Below, in pieces: positions 31,116 to 43,500 of a stretch of DNA of 64,000 bases; positions within the stretch are counted from its first letter, which is position 1; every line of letters begins with the position of its first letter. The notes beneath the pieces are model-generated. The model saw only the letters and a list, made by a program, of their open reading frames with translations, was not told where the DNA came from and made no database searches. Source of the stretch: Symbiodinium natans (lineage: Eukaryota > Sar > Dinophyceae > Suessiales > Symbiodiniaceae); NCBI GenBank assembly GCA_905221605.1, contig CAJNDS010002553.1:269553-333552 (forward strand), given 5' to 3'. A program made the translations under genes and the position numbers.

Positions 31116-32795
31116 ATGATGGACGTACATGCAAAGGACGCAATCTCTTCGTTGGAGTTCTATGGCGAGTGCAGTCTCGAGAATGTTGAGCTGCCAAAGA
31201 ACTTGCACTCCCTGAGCTTCGGAAACGCTTTCAACCAGAGCTTGGAGAATGTGGCCTTGCCTGGCAGCTTGCAGTCCTTGAGCTTCGGAAACAATTTCAA
31301 CCAGAGCTTGGAGAACGTGACCTTGCCTGGCAGCTTGCAGTCCTTGAGCTTCGGAATTGCTTTCAACCAGAGCTTGGAGAACGTGACCTTGCCTGGCAGC
31401 TTGCAGTCTTTGAGCTTCGGAGTTGCTTTCAGCCAGAGCTTGGAGAACGTGGCCTTGCCTGGCAGCTTGCAGTCCTTGAGCTTCGGATATTCTTTCAACC
31501 AAAGCTTAGAGAACGTGGCCTTGCCTGGCAGCTTGCAGTCCTTGAGCCTCGGAATGTGTTTCAACCAGAACTTGGAGAATGTGGCCTTGCCGGGCAGCTT
31601 GCAGTCCTTGAGCTTCGGAAACAATTTCAACCAGAGCTTGGAGAATGTGGCCTTGCCTGGCAGCTTGCAGTCCTTGAGCTTCAGAGGTTCTTTCAACCAG
31701 AGTTTGCAGAATGTGGCCTTGCCTGGCAGCTTGCAGTCCTTAAGCTTATCAGCGTGTTTCAACCAGAGTCTGGAGAACGTGGCCTTGCCTTGCAGCTTGC
31801 AGTCCTTGAGCTTCGGAGACTATTTCAACCAGAGCTTGGCGAATGTGGCCTTGCCTGGCAGCTTGCAGTCCTTGAGTTTTGGAAGACGTTTCAACCAGAG
31901 TTTGCAGAATGTTGCCTTCCCTGCCAGCTTACAGTCCTTGAGCTTCGGCGAGGAGTTCGATCAGAGCTTGGAGAAAGTGGCCTTGCCTGGCAGCTTGCAG
32001 TCCCTGAGCTTCGGACATTCTTTCAACCTGAGCTTGGAGAACATGGCCTTGCCTGTCAGCTTGCACTCCCTGAGCTTCGGATTTGAATACAACCAAAGCT
32101 TAGAGAACGTGGCCTTGCCTGGCAGCTTGCAGTCCTTGAGCTTTGGAAGACGTTTCAACCAGAGTTTGCAGAATGTTGCCTTCCCTGCCAGCTTACGGTC
32201 CTTGAGCTTCGAAGGCCATGCCAACCAGATCTTGGAGAACGTCGCCTTGCCTGGCAGCTTGCAGTCCTTGAGCTTCGGAGCGCGTTTCAACCAGAGTTGG
32301 AAGAATGTGGCCTTGCCTTGCAGCTTGCAGTCCTTGAGCTTCGGAGACGATTTCAACCAAAGCTTAGAGAACGTGGCCTTGCCTGGCAGCTTGCAGTCCT
32401 TGAGCTTCGGAGACGATTTCAACCAGAGCTTGGAGAACGTGGCGTTGCCTGGCAGCTTGCAGTCCTTGAGCTTCGGAGACGATTTCAACCAAAGTTTGGA
32501 GAACGTGGCCTTGCCTGGCAGCTTGCAGTCCCTTAGCTTCGGACGCGCTTTCAACCAGAGCTTGGAGAACGTGGCCTTGCCTGGCAGCTTGCAGTCCTTG
32601 AGCTTCGGAGACGATTTCAACCAGAGCTTGGAGAACGTGGCCTTTCCTGGCAGCTTGCAATCCATGACTTTTGGGAGTCGTTTCAAGCAGAGTCTGCAAC
32701 CTTCGGCCTTGCCGAGTGGACTTCTGTGCTTTCAAAGCGCAGATTTGCGTGTTGCTGTGTACGTATCTGGTCTACAGACAGGTTCGGAGTTCTGA
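31116..32795 (+). CDS. Tandem leucine-rich-repeat protein, 23 units of 22 residues
   Basis: The 559-codon frame contains 23 uninterrupted units of exactly 66 bp from 31173 to 32690, consensus SLENVALPGSLQSLSFGNNF plus NQ. A degenerate 24th unit and a short unrelated C-terminus (VYVSGLQTGSEF) follow. The upstream frame is open back to 31056, so the ATG at 31116 may be internal to a spliced product with the ubiquitin-like segment. The repeat resembles BspA-type leucine-rich repeats, which form protein-binding solenoids. Variation is concentrated in the two residues after SFG (NN, IA, VA, YS, DD, RR, GS). Such positions could vary on an exposed face. No signal peptide or membrane segment is seen. 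The sequence is intron-free, unlike its neighbours. Confidence 0.85.
   Translation: MMDVHAKDAISSLEFYGECSLENVELPKNLHSLSFGNAFNQSLENVALPGSLQSLSFGNNFNQSLENVTLPGSLQSLSFGIAFNQSLENVTLPGSLQSLSFGVAFSQSLENVALPGSLQSLSFGYSFNQSLENVALPGSLQSLSLGMCFNQNLENVALPGSLQSLSFGNNFNQSLENVALPGSLQSLSFRGSFNQSLQNVALPGSLQSLSLSACFNQSLENVALPCSLQSLSFGDYFNQSLANVALPGSLQSLSFGRRFNQSLQNVAFPASLQSLSFGEEFDQSLEKVALPGSLQSLSFGHSFNLSLENMALPVSLHSLSFGFEYNQSLENVALPGSLQSLSFGRRFNQSLQNVAFPASLRSLSFEGHANQILENVALPGSLQSLSFGARFNQSWKNVALPCSLQSLSFGDDFNQSLENVALPGSLQSLSFGDDFNQSLENVALPGSLQSLSFGDDFNQSLENVALPGSLQSLSFGRAFNQSLENVALPGSLQSLSFGDDFNQSLENVAFPGSLQSMTFGSRFKQSLQPSALPSGLLCFQSADLRVAVYVSGLQTGSEF
31173..32690 (+). repeat. 66-bp coding tandem repeat, 23 units
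   Basis: Every unit is 66 bp with no length change over 1518 bp. Units 11-12 and 15-16 repeat the same variant pair (SFGRRF then NVAFPAS), and units 18-20 and 22 share SFGDDF. This indicates duplication or gene conversion of blocks. The regularity also keeps frames open on the opposite strand. Confidence 0.9.
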
Positions 32796-32999
32796 AGTCG
32801 AAAGCAATGCGACTGCCTTTGGTTAAACTCATTTTCGGGACACTGCACCGCTCACCTTAAGTTTTAAACCCTAAACGCGACACACTCTACCCTACACCCA
32901 CTGCTCCCTCTCACCCTTAAGGCCTCTTGGGATGGCAGCCGACATGGCCAGAACCCCAAACCTTAATCCCCAAACCCTAAACCCTAAACCCGAAACCCC

Positions 33000-33170
33000 T
33001 CAAACCCTAAACCCTAAACCCTAAACCCTAAACCCTAAACCCTAAACCCTAAACCCTAAACCCTAAACCCTAAACCCTAAACCCTAAACCCTAAACCCTA
33101 AACCCTAAACCCTAACCCTAAACCCTAAACCCTAAGCCCTAAACCCTAAACCCTAAACCCTAAACTCTAA
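33000..33170. repeat. Telomere array downstream of the leucine-rich-repeat gene
   Basis: CCCTAAA with a few shortened units. 33180-33990 is mostly unique sequence with overlapping short open frames on both strands (for example 33592-33912, -) and no recognised product. Confidence 0.85.
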
Positions 33171-34014
33171 AGCCTCCTTTAAGAAACCCTGTGGAACCCC
33201 TCCACATCAAACCCTCAACCTGCCTAGCGTGTCCTGGAGGCGAAGACTTCCTTAGAGCAGTTGACAGTGTATGTAGCGGGATAGTCGCCTTAGGGAACAA
33301 CTTCGCAGGTTTCAAGCCCCCCACACCTTAGACCGAAATGTGAGGTCTCCGAACGACAGCTGGCGTCATGTAAATATAGCCTGGGGGCAGTGGGGGCAAC
33401 GGGCCTGTATCATTTGCGTTTAGGGTACTCTTCGGGGGGGAGGGGGGGGGGCCTAACTACAGTCAGGGGACGTTTAAGGGTTTGGGGTCTTGGGCTGTCA
33501 GCATACGCTTACCATCCTCATTCGTTTTAATGTCCTATGATGGCACCTGACCGTCCGAAATTTTAATGTGGTTTAGGCTTAAGGCGCCCTGTTAACTGGA
33601 CTTCTGTTTCCATAAGGCCCTGAAATTTTCGGTACACTTTTCGTCTTTCCGGCCTGTGCTGCGCATGTGTGCTGCGCGCACCGCAACCCCAAACCCTACA
33701 GCCTCAACCCAAATTTGCCGAGGTTTAGTGTTGAGGGGAGGGTTGCGGGTTAAGGGTTTAGGGCTTAGGGGGTCGGTGTTGCTGGCAGTGCAGCACTGTA
33801 GACTTGCAGGCAAAGGTCTTTTTCGGCCGACCTGTTTCCACCAATGCTTCGGGTAGCCGAATGATCGTTGTAGCCAGCTTTGTAGCTGCTGGTTTGTCAG
33901 GAGTGCTGCCAAATTTCGAGGGGCTGTAGGAACCTCCCACTAAAAAGCAAGATGAAGCCACATGGCTCTCTTTGCAACGCGAAAGCCCCAAACCCAAAAC
34001 CCCAACCCGAAACG

Positions 34015-34470
34015 CTAAACCCTAAACCCTAAACCCTAAACCCTAAACCCTAAACCCTAAACCCTAAACCCTAAACCCTATACCCTATACCCTAAACCCT
34101 AAACCCTAAACCCTAAACCCTAAACCCTAAACCCTAAACCCTAAACCGTAAACCGTAAACCGTAAACCCTAAACCCTAAACCCTAAACCCTAAACCCTAA
34201 ACCCTAAACCTAAACCCTAAACCCTCAACCCTAAACCCTGAACCCTAAACCCTGAACCCTAAACCCTAAACCCTAACCCTAAACCCTAAACCCTAAACCC
34301 TAAACCCTAAACCCTAAACCCTAAACCCTAAACCCTAAACCCTAAACCCTAACCTAAACCCTAAACCCTAAACCCTAAACCCTAAACCCTAAACCCTAAA
34401 CCCTAAACCCTAAACCCTAAACCCTAAACCCTAAACCCTAAACCCTAAACCCTAAACCCTAACCCTAAAC
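34015..34470. repeat. Longest telomere array of the central region, about 455 bp
   Basis: CCCTAAA with short internal variant blocks (CCCTATA, CCGTAAA, CCCTGAA) and a few six-base units. Confidence 0.9.
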
Positions 34471-37080
34471 CTACTTGCAGCCCTAAGCCCTGCACCAGAA
34501 GCCCCAACATTGTCCCGGGGCCCTGCGCTTCAACACCCTCCGCGCGCATCGCTCGCCTCCTGAGGCATCTCCCCACACTGCTCCTGCGCGTGCATTTATG
34601 TTCAGGAGTTTAGGGGCTTCGGGTTTGGGTTTTAGGGCTTGACTTTACACCCTGAACCCTAAACCCTAAACCCTAAACCCTAAACCCTAAACCCTAAACC
34701 CTAAACCCTAAACCCTAAAGGGGGGGCATTTCGGGTGTAGGGCTTGGGGGGTTCAAGGATGTTTGGGGGCGGCCTGAAACCCCAAGCATCTAGGCTTCCA
34801 CAGCCGGGTTTAGGGTTTAGGGTTTAGGGTTTAGGGTTTAGGGTTTAGGGTTTAGGGTTTAGGGTTTAGGGTTTAAGGTTTAGGGTTTAGGTTTAGGGTT
34901 TAGGGTTTAAGGTTTAGGGTTAGGGTTTAGGGTTGTAGGATTTAAGGTTTAGGCGAAGCACCCTTCAACAGGGCCCCTGAATCAGTCGACGGTGGCCAAA
35001 TTGCCGGGGCGGACTTTGGCCCCTGGACCCAGGCTTAGTATTTGGTGTGCTGCCAAGCTTCGCTCACCCGAATAGCCCTAAGCCCTAAGCCCTAAGCCCT
35101 AAGCCCTAAGCCCTAAGCCCGAAGCCCTAAGCCCTAAACCCTAAGCCCTGAACCCTAAGCCCTAAGCCCTAAGGCCTAAGCCCTAAGCCCTAAACCCTAA
35201 GCCCTAGACCCTGCCTCGAAGTCCCCTTAGGGCAACCATTAAGGGCATTCTTTGGGGCCTCGCCCAAAACCCGAAACTCGAAACCCGAAACCCTAAACCC
35301 TAAACCCTGAACCCTAAACCCTAAAGCCTAAACCCTAAAACCATGAAGCCCCAAGTCCTTTCCCTGGCCCAATATGGCCCTTCGGCCCTCAACCCTAAGC
35401 CCAGCGTTTCAAGACGTACGCCCCAAACCCTAAACCCTAAACCCTAAACCATGCACCCTAAACCCTAAACCCTAAACACTCATCCCTCATCCCTGAAGCC
35501 TAAACCCTAATCCCCAAGCAGGCTTAGCAGTCTTCAAGCTCCCGGGAAGTCCTCGAAAACCTGAAAGGCCAGCTCCTGAATTTGCGCGATTGTGTTCAGG
35601 ATTTTGGGGTTTTGGGGTTTTGGGGTTTTGGGGTTTTGGGGTTTTGGGGTTTTGGGGTTGTGGGGTTTTGAGGTTTTGGGGTTTAGGGTTTTAGGGGTTT
35701 GGGGTTTGGGGCTTTTGGGGTTTTGGCGTTTTGGGGGTCAGGGTTTTGGGGGTAGGGTTTGGGTTCTGTTTTTTTGGTTCTTAGGGTTTCAGGGTTTGGG
35801 GTTTAGGATTTCGGGTTTTGGGGTTTGGGGGTTTCACAGCTTTAGGGCCTAACTTTAGGGGTCTGGGGTTTATGGTTTGGGGTTTTGGGCTTTTGGGCTT
35901 TTTTTTTTTTTTTTTTTTGTTTTTGGGGTTTCAGGGTTTTAGGGTTTGGGGTTTGGGGGTTTGGGGCTTTAGGGGTCTGGGGTTTAGGGTTTTGGGTGTG
36001 GGGTTTTGGGTTTTTAGGGTTTTGGGGTTTCAGGGTTTTAGGCGTTTGGGGTTTGGTGTTGATGTTTAGGGGATGAGGGTTTATGTGTGTTGGGTTGGTG
36101 TTTTTGGGACTTAGGGCCTGTACAGAGTTTAGGGGATTAGGGCGTCACTTACACGTAGCGCTTTCGGGTGTAGCCTCATTCTTAAGATATCGTCTCCGCT
36201 GAAAGGGACCCTAAACCTTAAACCCTAAAGCCTAAAGCCTAAACCCTAGAACCCTAAACCCTAGAACCCTAGAACCCTCAACTCAATTGCGTGTCTCTCT
36301 GGAATCTAGCGTTGAGGGTTACGGTTTGGGGTTCAGGGTTTAGGGTTTTAGGGTGGGGTCTTCTGGCAGAAGTGAAGGCGTGCGGGCAGCGCGGGGCTCT
36401 CTTTAGAATTGAAGGCACCCGAACGCCATCTCGCTAAGTGATCCCACCCCAGCCGCCCAAACTCGACTTGGGAGGGGAGCGGGGGGGGGGTGGTGGAATT
36501 GAGGTGCTCTACCATGGTCGGTTTTGGGTTTCAGGTAGGTGTGTAGGCAGACGTCCCAAACCCTAAACCGTAAGCCCTAAAACAAAGAAACCCTAAACCC
36601 TAAACCCTAAACTCTAAACCCTAAACCCTAAACCCAAAACCCTAAACCCTAAACGCTAAACCCTAAACCCTAAACCCTAAACCCTAAACCCGCTGCTGAG
36701 GAGACGTGGACTGCTTCCTACGTCGCTTGGAGAAGCCTTGGGCGCGTTCCTCCACTGGGGTTCGTGAGAATAGAGTTCCCAGACCTCTCTTCCCTTCAGG
36801 GTATAAGACCCCCTAGACTAGACCCTTTGTCTTGTTCCCCTATATCACCCTATATATATATATACCTTAGAAAGCCCCTATATACCTGAGTAGCCCCTGA
36901 ATAACCCCTGAGGTCCTCATCAGGGTCCCTCCCTTAGTCCCTTGAACTGAACTGCTCACTACTATCAAGACAATACTAAGTACTTGGTAGCTCGGTGGTA
37001 CCCTTTATCGTGAACGTCCTGAACCCTAAACCAGAAGCCCGAAATCCTAAACCCTAAACCCTAAACCCTAAACCTGGCAT
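34470..37080. other. Repeat-rich interval without a supported gene
   Basis: Contains TTTAGGG arrays at 34806-34950, a CCCTAAG block at 35075-35210, GGTTTTGG repeats at 35600-36060 with a 20-T tract near 35900, and unique sequence at 36700-37010 that includes half of a family 2 element (36982-37010). Short coding-like islands at 34500-34590 and 36695-36785 are unassigned. Confidence 0.6.
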
Positions 37081-37082
37081 TT

Positions 37083-40030
37083 CAGCCGGGCACTGGAAAG
37101 AGCTGTTCGGGCTCTGCAAGGCATCGTGATTGACACTGAGCATCCTAAACCCTAACCCCTAAACCCTAAACCCTAAACCCTAAACCCTAAACCCTAAACC
37201 CTAAACCCTAAACCCTAAACCCTAAACCCTAAACCCTAAACCCTAAACCCTAACACATTTTCGGGGTGTACAAGAGGAGCGTCGGAGGTCCTCCATGACA
37301 CCTTGCCCACGCCACACGTGCGGAATGAGTTTTCCTGGCACTGCTCTGGTCGGAGACTTGGTTTGGGGTTTAGGGTTTAGGGTTTAGGGTTTAGGGTTTC
37401 GGGTTTAGGGTTAGGGTTTAGGGTTTAGGGTTTAGGGTTTAGGGTTCAGGGTTCAGGAACTCCATTCCCAAATAACCTCAAATAACCCCAAGTAACCCCA
37501 AATATCCCAGAACCCTACATCGCACAACCCTAAACCCGAAACCTAAACCCTAAACCCTAGATCCTCCTCAGCCTTAAGCCCTAAACCCTGTAGCCCTGTT
37601 GCCCGGCACCTAGGGCCGATCAGGCCCGCAGTTTAAACAGCTTCCAGATCGGCCTCGACCCCAGAAGTCCCCCGAGTATCTGCTTAGGGTTTAGGGTTTG
37701 AGGTTTAGGGTTTAGGGCTTGGGGTTTAGGGTTTAGGGTTCGAAGCTCAGGGTATTGAGGTGTTGTTGAAGCTTGGGGTTTCGGCTTTAGGGCTTGAGAA
37801 GCCCTCCCCAGAAAGCCCCCGAACCCCCAGCCCTGAAACACACTTAGCCCGAATACCCCAAACCCCAAGCCCGACACCCTAACACCCTAAACCCTAAGCC
37901 CTAAACCCTAAACCCTAAGCCCTAAGCCCTAAACCCTAAACCCTAAACCCTAAACCCTAAACCCTGAACGATTCACTCCGTGGGAGTCGCAGCTGAGCCA
38001 TGAGTTGAGCCGTTTCACTTACAAAAGCACTTCAGGGGATGTGCCTGGTGGCAACCGTGATTCTGAGCTGTAGGGGATGTTGGCATTCTTGAAACTTAGG
38101 GTTGAGGGTGAACGCCCTAAACCCTAAACCGTAAGCCCTAAACCCTAGACCCGAGACCCTAGACCCTAAACCGTATCTGCAGACCTAAGCCTATTCTGCA
38201 GCCCAAAGCGCGAGGACGCAGAGTACCGTGTCAAAATCACGGGCCTTTTCTGGGTACCTTATGTCTCTCTATATAGACCTTAAACCCTGATGGACGTGTA
38301 CCTGTACATGGTTAAAGTAAAGGCAATTTGGTCACACCATCTCCCAGAATCTATGGCCCCCGTGACTGCCGCAGTTGCTGGTTTTACGTCCTATTTGTCT
38401 CAGAGGGTAAGGAGTCCAAATTTAGTTTTGGGTTCAGGGTCCAGGATTTTAGGGCCCAAAGACCCTGAGCCCTAAACGGGTTGCCCGCCGGCCGTCGTCC
38501 CACCGCCTCGGCTGCAACCAGACAGCTGGCGAGTGCATGTCTTCTGCCCGAAGTGGGAGAAGCCCGAAGTTTCGGGTTCAGGGTTCGAACCCTGCACCCT
38601 GCACCCCTGAACCCCTAACATCCCAAAAAACCCGAAAGCCCTAAACCCTAAACCCCAAACCCTAAACCCTAAACCCTAAACTCTAAACACTAACCCCCCA
38701 CAATGTGCCCCTTCAAAACCGTCGGTCTGTTGGGTCCATTTGGGACTGTCCTAAACGGTCAACCCTTTTTTGAGGATCTTTGTTAAGGGGACCCCAGCAT
38801 GTCATTTGGCTACCTACGAGAGGAACCCTATACCCTAAACCCTAGACCCTAAACCCTAAACCCTCAACCCTAAACCCTAAACCCTAGATCAATCCATGTG
38901 AGCCTGCGGCTTTGAATCGGCAGGGCTTCACCCTGCGGTAGCAGGAATAGGCAACGGCGAGCTCGAAGCGTGTTTTCAGATTGGGCCCGCTTCCCGAATG
39001 AAAGAAGGCCATCTGGAAACGTGTCTGTCCAGGTGAGGAGCAAGAGGAACCCTAAACCCTAAACCCGAAACCCGAAACCCGAAACCGTAAACCCTAAACC
39101 CTAAACCCTAAGCCCTAAACCCTAAACCCTAAACTCTAAACCCCCACAATGCCCCTTAAAACTGTCGGAGCAAGCCCCAAGGCCCTCAACACCCCAGCAT
39201 CAACCACCCTAACCCCTGAACCCGCGCAATGTCGAGTGTTTTTTGACATAGACCTTCGCCTCTAAACAGCAAGCCTAAACCCTTAACCCTGAACCCTAAA
39301 CCCTAAACCCTAAACCCTCAACCCTAAACCCCAAACCCTAAACCCTAAACCCAGAACCTTCAACTCTAAACCCCAAGCCCTGCGAATCCAAGATGCCCAG
39401 CGGTACCCTTATTCCTCTTTCTTCGGGGGTGGCCATAGGGTGTAGACAGGGTCTGGGGGTTTAGGGTTTAGGGTTTTAGGGTTTAGGGTTTCAAGGGTTT
39501 CAACGGTTTTGGAACCCTGAGTTTCAGGTCCTGTGACGCCCACCCCTGCAAGGAATTGTCACAGCGGGCTCCCAAAAACCCTGAGCACTGAACCCTACAC
39601 TTACCAATTGATGAAGACCCCCCCCTCCCCCCCCCAACGAAAAAATCTTCCACATAATGGCAATACAGGGGATATTGGGTTCTTAAGCAAATAGTCGACA
39701 CAGGGCCCTACACACCGTAGACTTCGACTCCAACCGAGCCCTCTGGCTTCTCACTGGAGTTCTGTTTCCGGGCGAGCCTTTTAAAGATGCAGAGGGCCTT
39801 TCGCGCTCAGGCTAGCCTGTCACGGGCTCTTTGAGTTTAGACATGAGAGGGGTGTAACCTCTACACCCCTACAGAGCAACCTTGTGCCGAAAACCTTGTA
39901 GCCTTCCAGTAATCTTGACCACCCAAAACACCCTAAACCCTAAATCATTTCTTGACGCATGAATGGCCCTGCTTCCCATGTTCCGGCGGCGGTGACACCG
40001 AAGAGTACCAGTTCGGAAAAAGATCTGCGG
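37083..40030 (+). other. Scattered coding-like islands upstream of the kinesin exons
   Basis: Open readings include FSRALERAVRALQGIVID (about 37083-37142), RFTPWESQLSHELSRFTY (about 37981-38085), ELEACFQIGPASRMKEGH (about 38958-39032) and HFLTHEWPCFPCSGGGDT (about 39950-40030). They are bounded by telomere arrays as the confirmed exons are. They may be upstream exons of the kinesin-like gene, but none matches the motor domain clearly. Confidence 0.35.
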
Positions 40031-40312
40031 TCAGGGGGTTTGGGGTTTAGGGTTTAGGGTTTAGGGTTAGACCCTGAAGCCCAGCCAAGCCAGGGTTCAG
40101 GGTTTAAAAGGTTTTAATGGTTTACGGGGTTTACGGGGTTTAAGGGTTTAAGGGTTTAAAGGGTTTAAAGGGTCTAAGGGGTTTAAAGGGTTTAAGGAGT
40201 TAAAGGGTTCTGGGGTTTAAGGGTTTAAAGGTTTTAGGGTTAAAGGGTTTAAGGGGTTTAAGGGGGTTAAGGGTTCAAGGGCTTAAGGGTTGAAGGGCTT
40301 AAGGGTTTAGGG

Positions 40313-40401
40313 TTGGGATGTTCCCCCGTATACTAGTACCCTTTATTATGAGCACAATTAAGGACTGCTAGTATAAGCGGGGGGGGGGGGGGACATCCCA
40401 A
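40313..40401. mobile_element. Family 3 inverted-repeat element
   Basis: The outer arms TTGGGATGT and ACATCCCAA are perfect inverted repeats. Inner arms CGTATACTAGTA and CTAGTATAAGCG also pair, separated from the right outer arm by a G-tract. Related copies lie near 23771-23850 and 17175-17262. Confidence 0.75.
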
Positions 40402-40513
40402 GGTTTAGGGTTAAGGGTGTGTGTAGCCAAAAAAACTCTGAAACCGTAAACCGTAAACCCTAAACCCTAAACCCTCTCTAAGGGTGGTAGCAAAAAGCCC
40501 CCACCAAAGCCAG

Positions 40514-43500
40514 GCTAAGCGTGAGGAGGTGCTAAAGGAGATGGGCGTGACGCAGCAGGACTTGGCGCAGGAACGCGGGGTGCAGACAGGGGGGTTTAGG
40601 GTTTAGGGTTTAGGGTTTAGGGTTTAGGAGGGCTTTCTTTCAGCCCTGGAAGCAGAAGGGCTTGGGGTTCAGGGTTTAAGGTTTAGGGTTAAGGTTCAGG
40701 GTTTTAGGGTTGTAGGGTGTCGGGTTTGTGTTTAGGGCTTGGGGTTGTTTTTTGGGGCTGGCTGGGCGACACAGGTCTGGTGTGGGCTCAGTGGTGCGCA
40801 GAGTGCATGGGAAGAGTAGATGACTGATTGATTTGTGAGTGCACCGCCGGTTTCGATGTGGAGCATTTCCGCCAGCTTGTTGCAGCAGTGCATGACTTGC
40901 GCACAATCCACGTGGCTCCTGAGACATTGGGTTTAGGGTTCAGGGTTTAGGGTGGAGACTGGCAGCGTCTCTACATGATTCTGGTTCACAAGAATCGTTG
41001 GCGCCCTACGCCCTAAGCCCTAAAGCCGCAAGCCTTTCGCCCTAAGCCCTACGCCCTAAGCCCTAAGCCCAATGCGCTGGGCCAGACCGTGGGCATCGAC
41101 AAGGACGTGCCTTACCTCCTTAACATGAACGAGGACCTTGTGGGGAAAGGGACGTAAATTTTTTAAAAAACCCAAGCTGAAGCATCCATGCTTCCTCGCG
41201 TAGACCGCCCTAAGCCATAAGCCCTAAGCCCTAAACCCTAGACCCAAGCCCAAACCAAACATCCAAAACCCTGAAGCTCTCAACCTGAGACCCCCGATCC
41301 CTAAGCCCCGAACCTTAGAACCTGCAACCCGCAAACCTGGCATCCTCAGGGTTGAAGGTTCTAGGGTTTAGGGTTTAGGGTTTCGGGTTTAGGGTTTAGG
41401 GTTTAGGGGTTAGGGTTTCGAAACTGGTAACACACCCAGGTCCTAAAGCCCTAAGACCCTCGAAAGCCCTAAGGGCCTTGAACCCGAATCATTTTAAATC
41501 TTAAATCCTAAACCCTAAACCCTAAGCCCTAAGCCCTAAACCCTAAACCCTAAACCATAAACAGCCATTGAACAAGAGCAATGCAGCCCCAAAGCCCACC
41601 ACCCGAGGTCTGCAGTGGTGACAGTGGTGAGGGTTTAGGGTTTAGGGTTTAGGGTTTAGGGTTTAGGGTTTAGGGTTTAGGGTTTAGGGTTTAGGGTTTA
41701 GGGTGGAGGGTTGAGGGTTTAGGGTTTGGGGTTTACCCTAAACCCCAAACCCCAAACCCTAAACCCTAAACCCTAAACCCTAAACCCTAAACCCTAAACC
41801 CTAAACCCTAAACCCTAAACCCTAAACCCTCTTCAGAAAGGACCCAGCCCTTGCTGGGAAGATGATGTACTTCCTTCCGCACGGGCCGGAAGCTCAAGGG
41901 AGAGGGGCCCAGGTGTCAGCATGGTTCCAAGGGTAGCTAGGGGCGCAGTCCTAAACCCTAAACCCTAAACCCTAAACCCTAAACCCTAAACCCTAAACCC
42001 TAAACCCTAAACCCTAAACCCTAAATCCCAAACCCTAAACCCTAAGCCCTAAACCCCAAACCCTAAACCCTAAGCCCTAAACCCTAAACCCTAAACCCAA
42101 ATTCTTGCCCTTGGGGTTCTGAAGCATGGGCTCTTGGGTTGTGCTAGGTATATAGATAACGGGGTACATATGGTCTCCCAAACTAAGGGCTCCACTTCTA
42201 CGGGCCCTTGTTACCACCCTTAGAAGGGTTTAGGGTTTAGGGTTTAGGGTTTAGGGTTTAGGGTTTAGGGTTTAGGGTTTAGGGTTTAGGGTTTAGGGTT
42301 TAGGGTTTAGGGTGGCAAACGCTAAACCATAAACCCACAGATTCTATTCTCTGCGTCGTCCTTGGGGGCGGGGGTTGCAGGGTTTCGGCCAGATGTAGAA
42401 GAACGGTTTTTGAAGCCTCAACCAGAGGGTTGAGCTCTTGGGTTCATGGGGTTTGTGGTTTAGTGTTTAGGGCCTCAGCTTCAAGCCATGTCTCCTTAGC
42501 GTTTTCCTCCGAATGCTTGTAGGTATGGTTCTTTTTTCTCCGGTACTTTTTGTTCGTATCATGATCATGAATACCACCATCACTACATACCTTTTTGGGG
42601 GGCTGTTGCTCGTGTTACCTTCCCCCGCCTCCCCGCCCCCCAAAGTGGGCACCTGACAGGTAAAAATGTTTTTCGTGTTCTGATTACTACGTGTCTTATT
42701 CATTCAATCATGTTTACGCTTTTGTTGCTAAGTAATGTTGCACCTGCGTTGCTGGATTTTGCCCTCTTTAAACGGGCCCGGGGGCTTATATGATTTTGAT
42801 AGGGTGGAGTTTCAAAGGGGCAACGATGCCCGGCAATTTTTTTTAAAGGCGCGGCGTGTGGAATTTTCTTACGGCACCCGGACGATTTGACTTGATTCAG
42901 GATCAGTCAGGGTGTCCTGAATTGAATAGCCCAGCCAGATTGACTTTCTAGAGGAGGCCCCTACTAAACCAGGTCCAACATTAAACCCTAAACCCTAAAC
43001 CCTAAACCCTAAACCCTAAACCCTAAACCCTAAACCCTAAACCCTAAACCCTAAACCCTAAACCCTAAACCCTAAACCCTAAACCCTATACCCTAAACCC
43101 TAAACCCTGAACCCTAAGCCCTGAAACCCTAAACCCTGAAACCCTAAACCCTAAACCCTGAAACCCTAAACCCTGAAACCCTAAACCCTAAACCCTAAAC
43201 CCTAAACCAGCATCCCTATCTCGTGCTTTTCGTATACGAGGGGGAAGGTGGCTGAGAGCCTCAGACACAAGAGCGCTGAAGCGACGTATTCGGCCCTAAA
43301 CCCTGTAGTTCCGGGCAGTCTGAGATTGTTCAGTTTAGGGTTTAGGGTTTAGGATTTAGGATTTAGGATTTAGGATTTAGGGTTTAGGATTTAGGGTTTC
43401 GGGTCGCAGGAATGGTGGGTCAGAGTTCCAGTTTGGGGTAGTTTGCCCCAGGCAGCCGATCCGAATCGGTGCCCATCCGGACAACAAGATTGTGCTCCAG

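Noticed and set aside
31160-32735. Antisense open frames of 123-241 codons over the repeat gene
   Set aside because: They result from the exact 66-bp periodicity without stops. The sense frame has the known repeat pattern.
35592-36076. Open frames rich in Gly, Phe, Leu and Trp
   Set aside because: They translate GGTTTTGG-type telomere variants. Composition is wholly repeat-driven.
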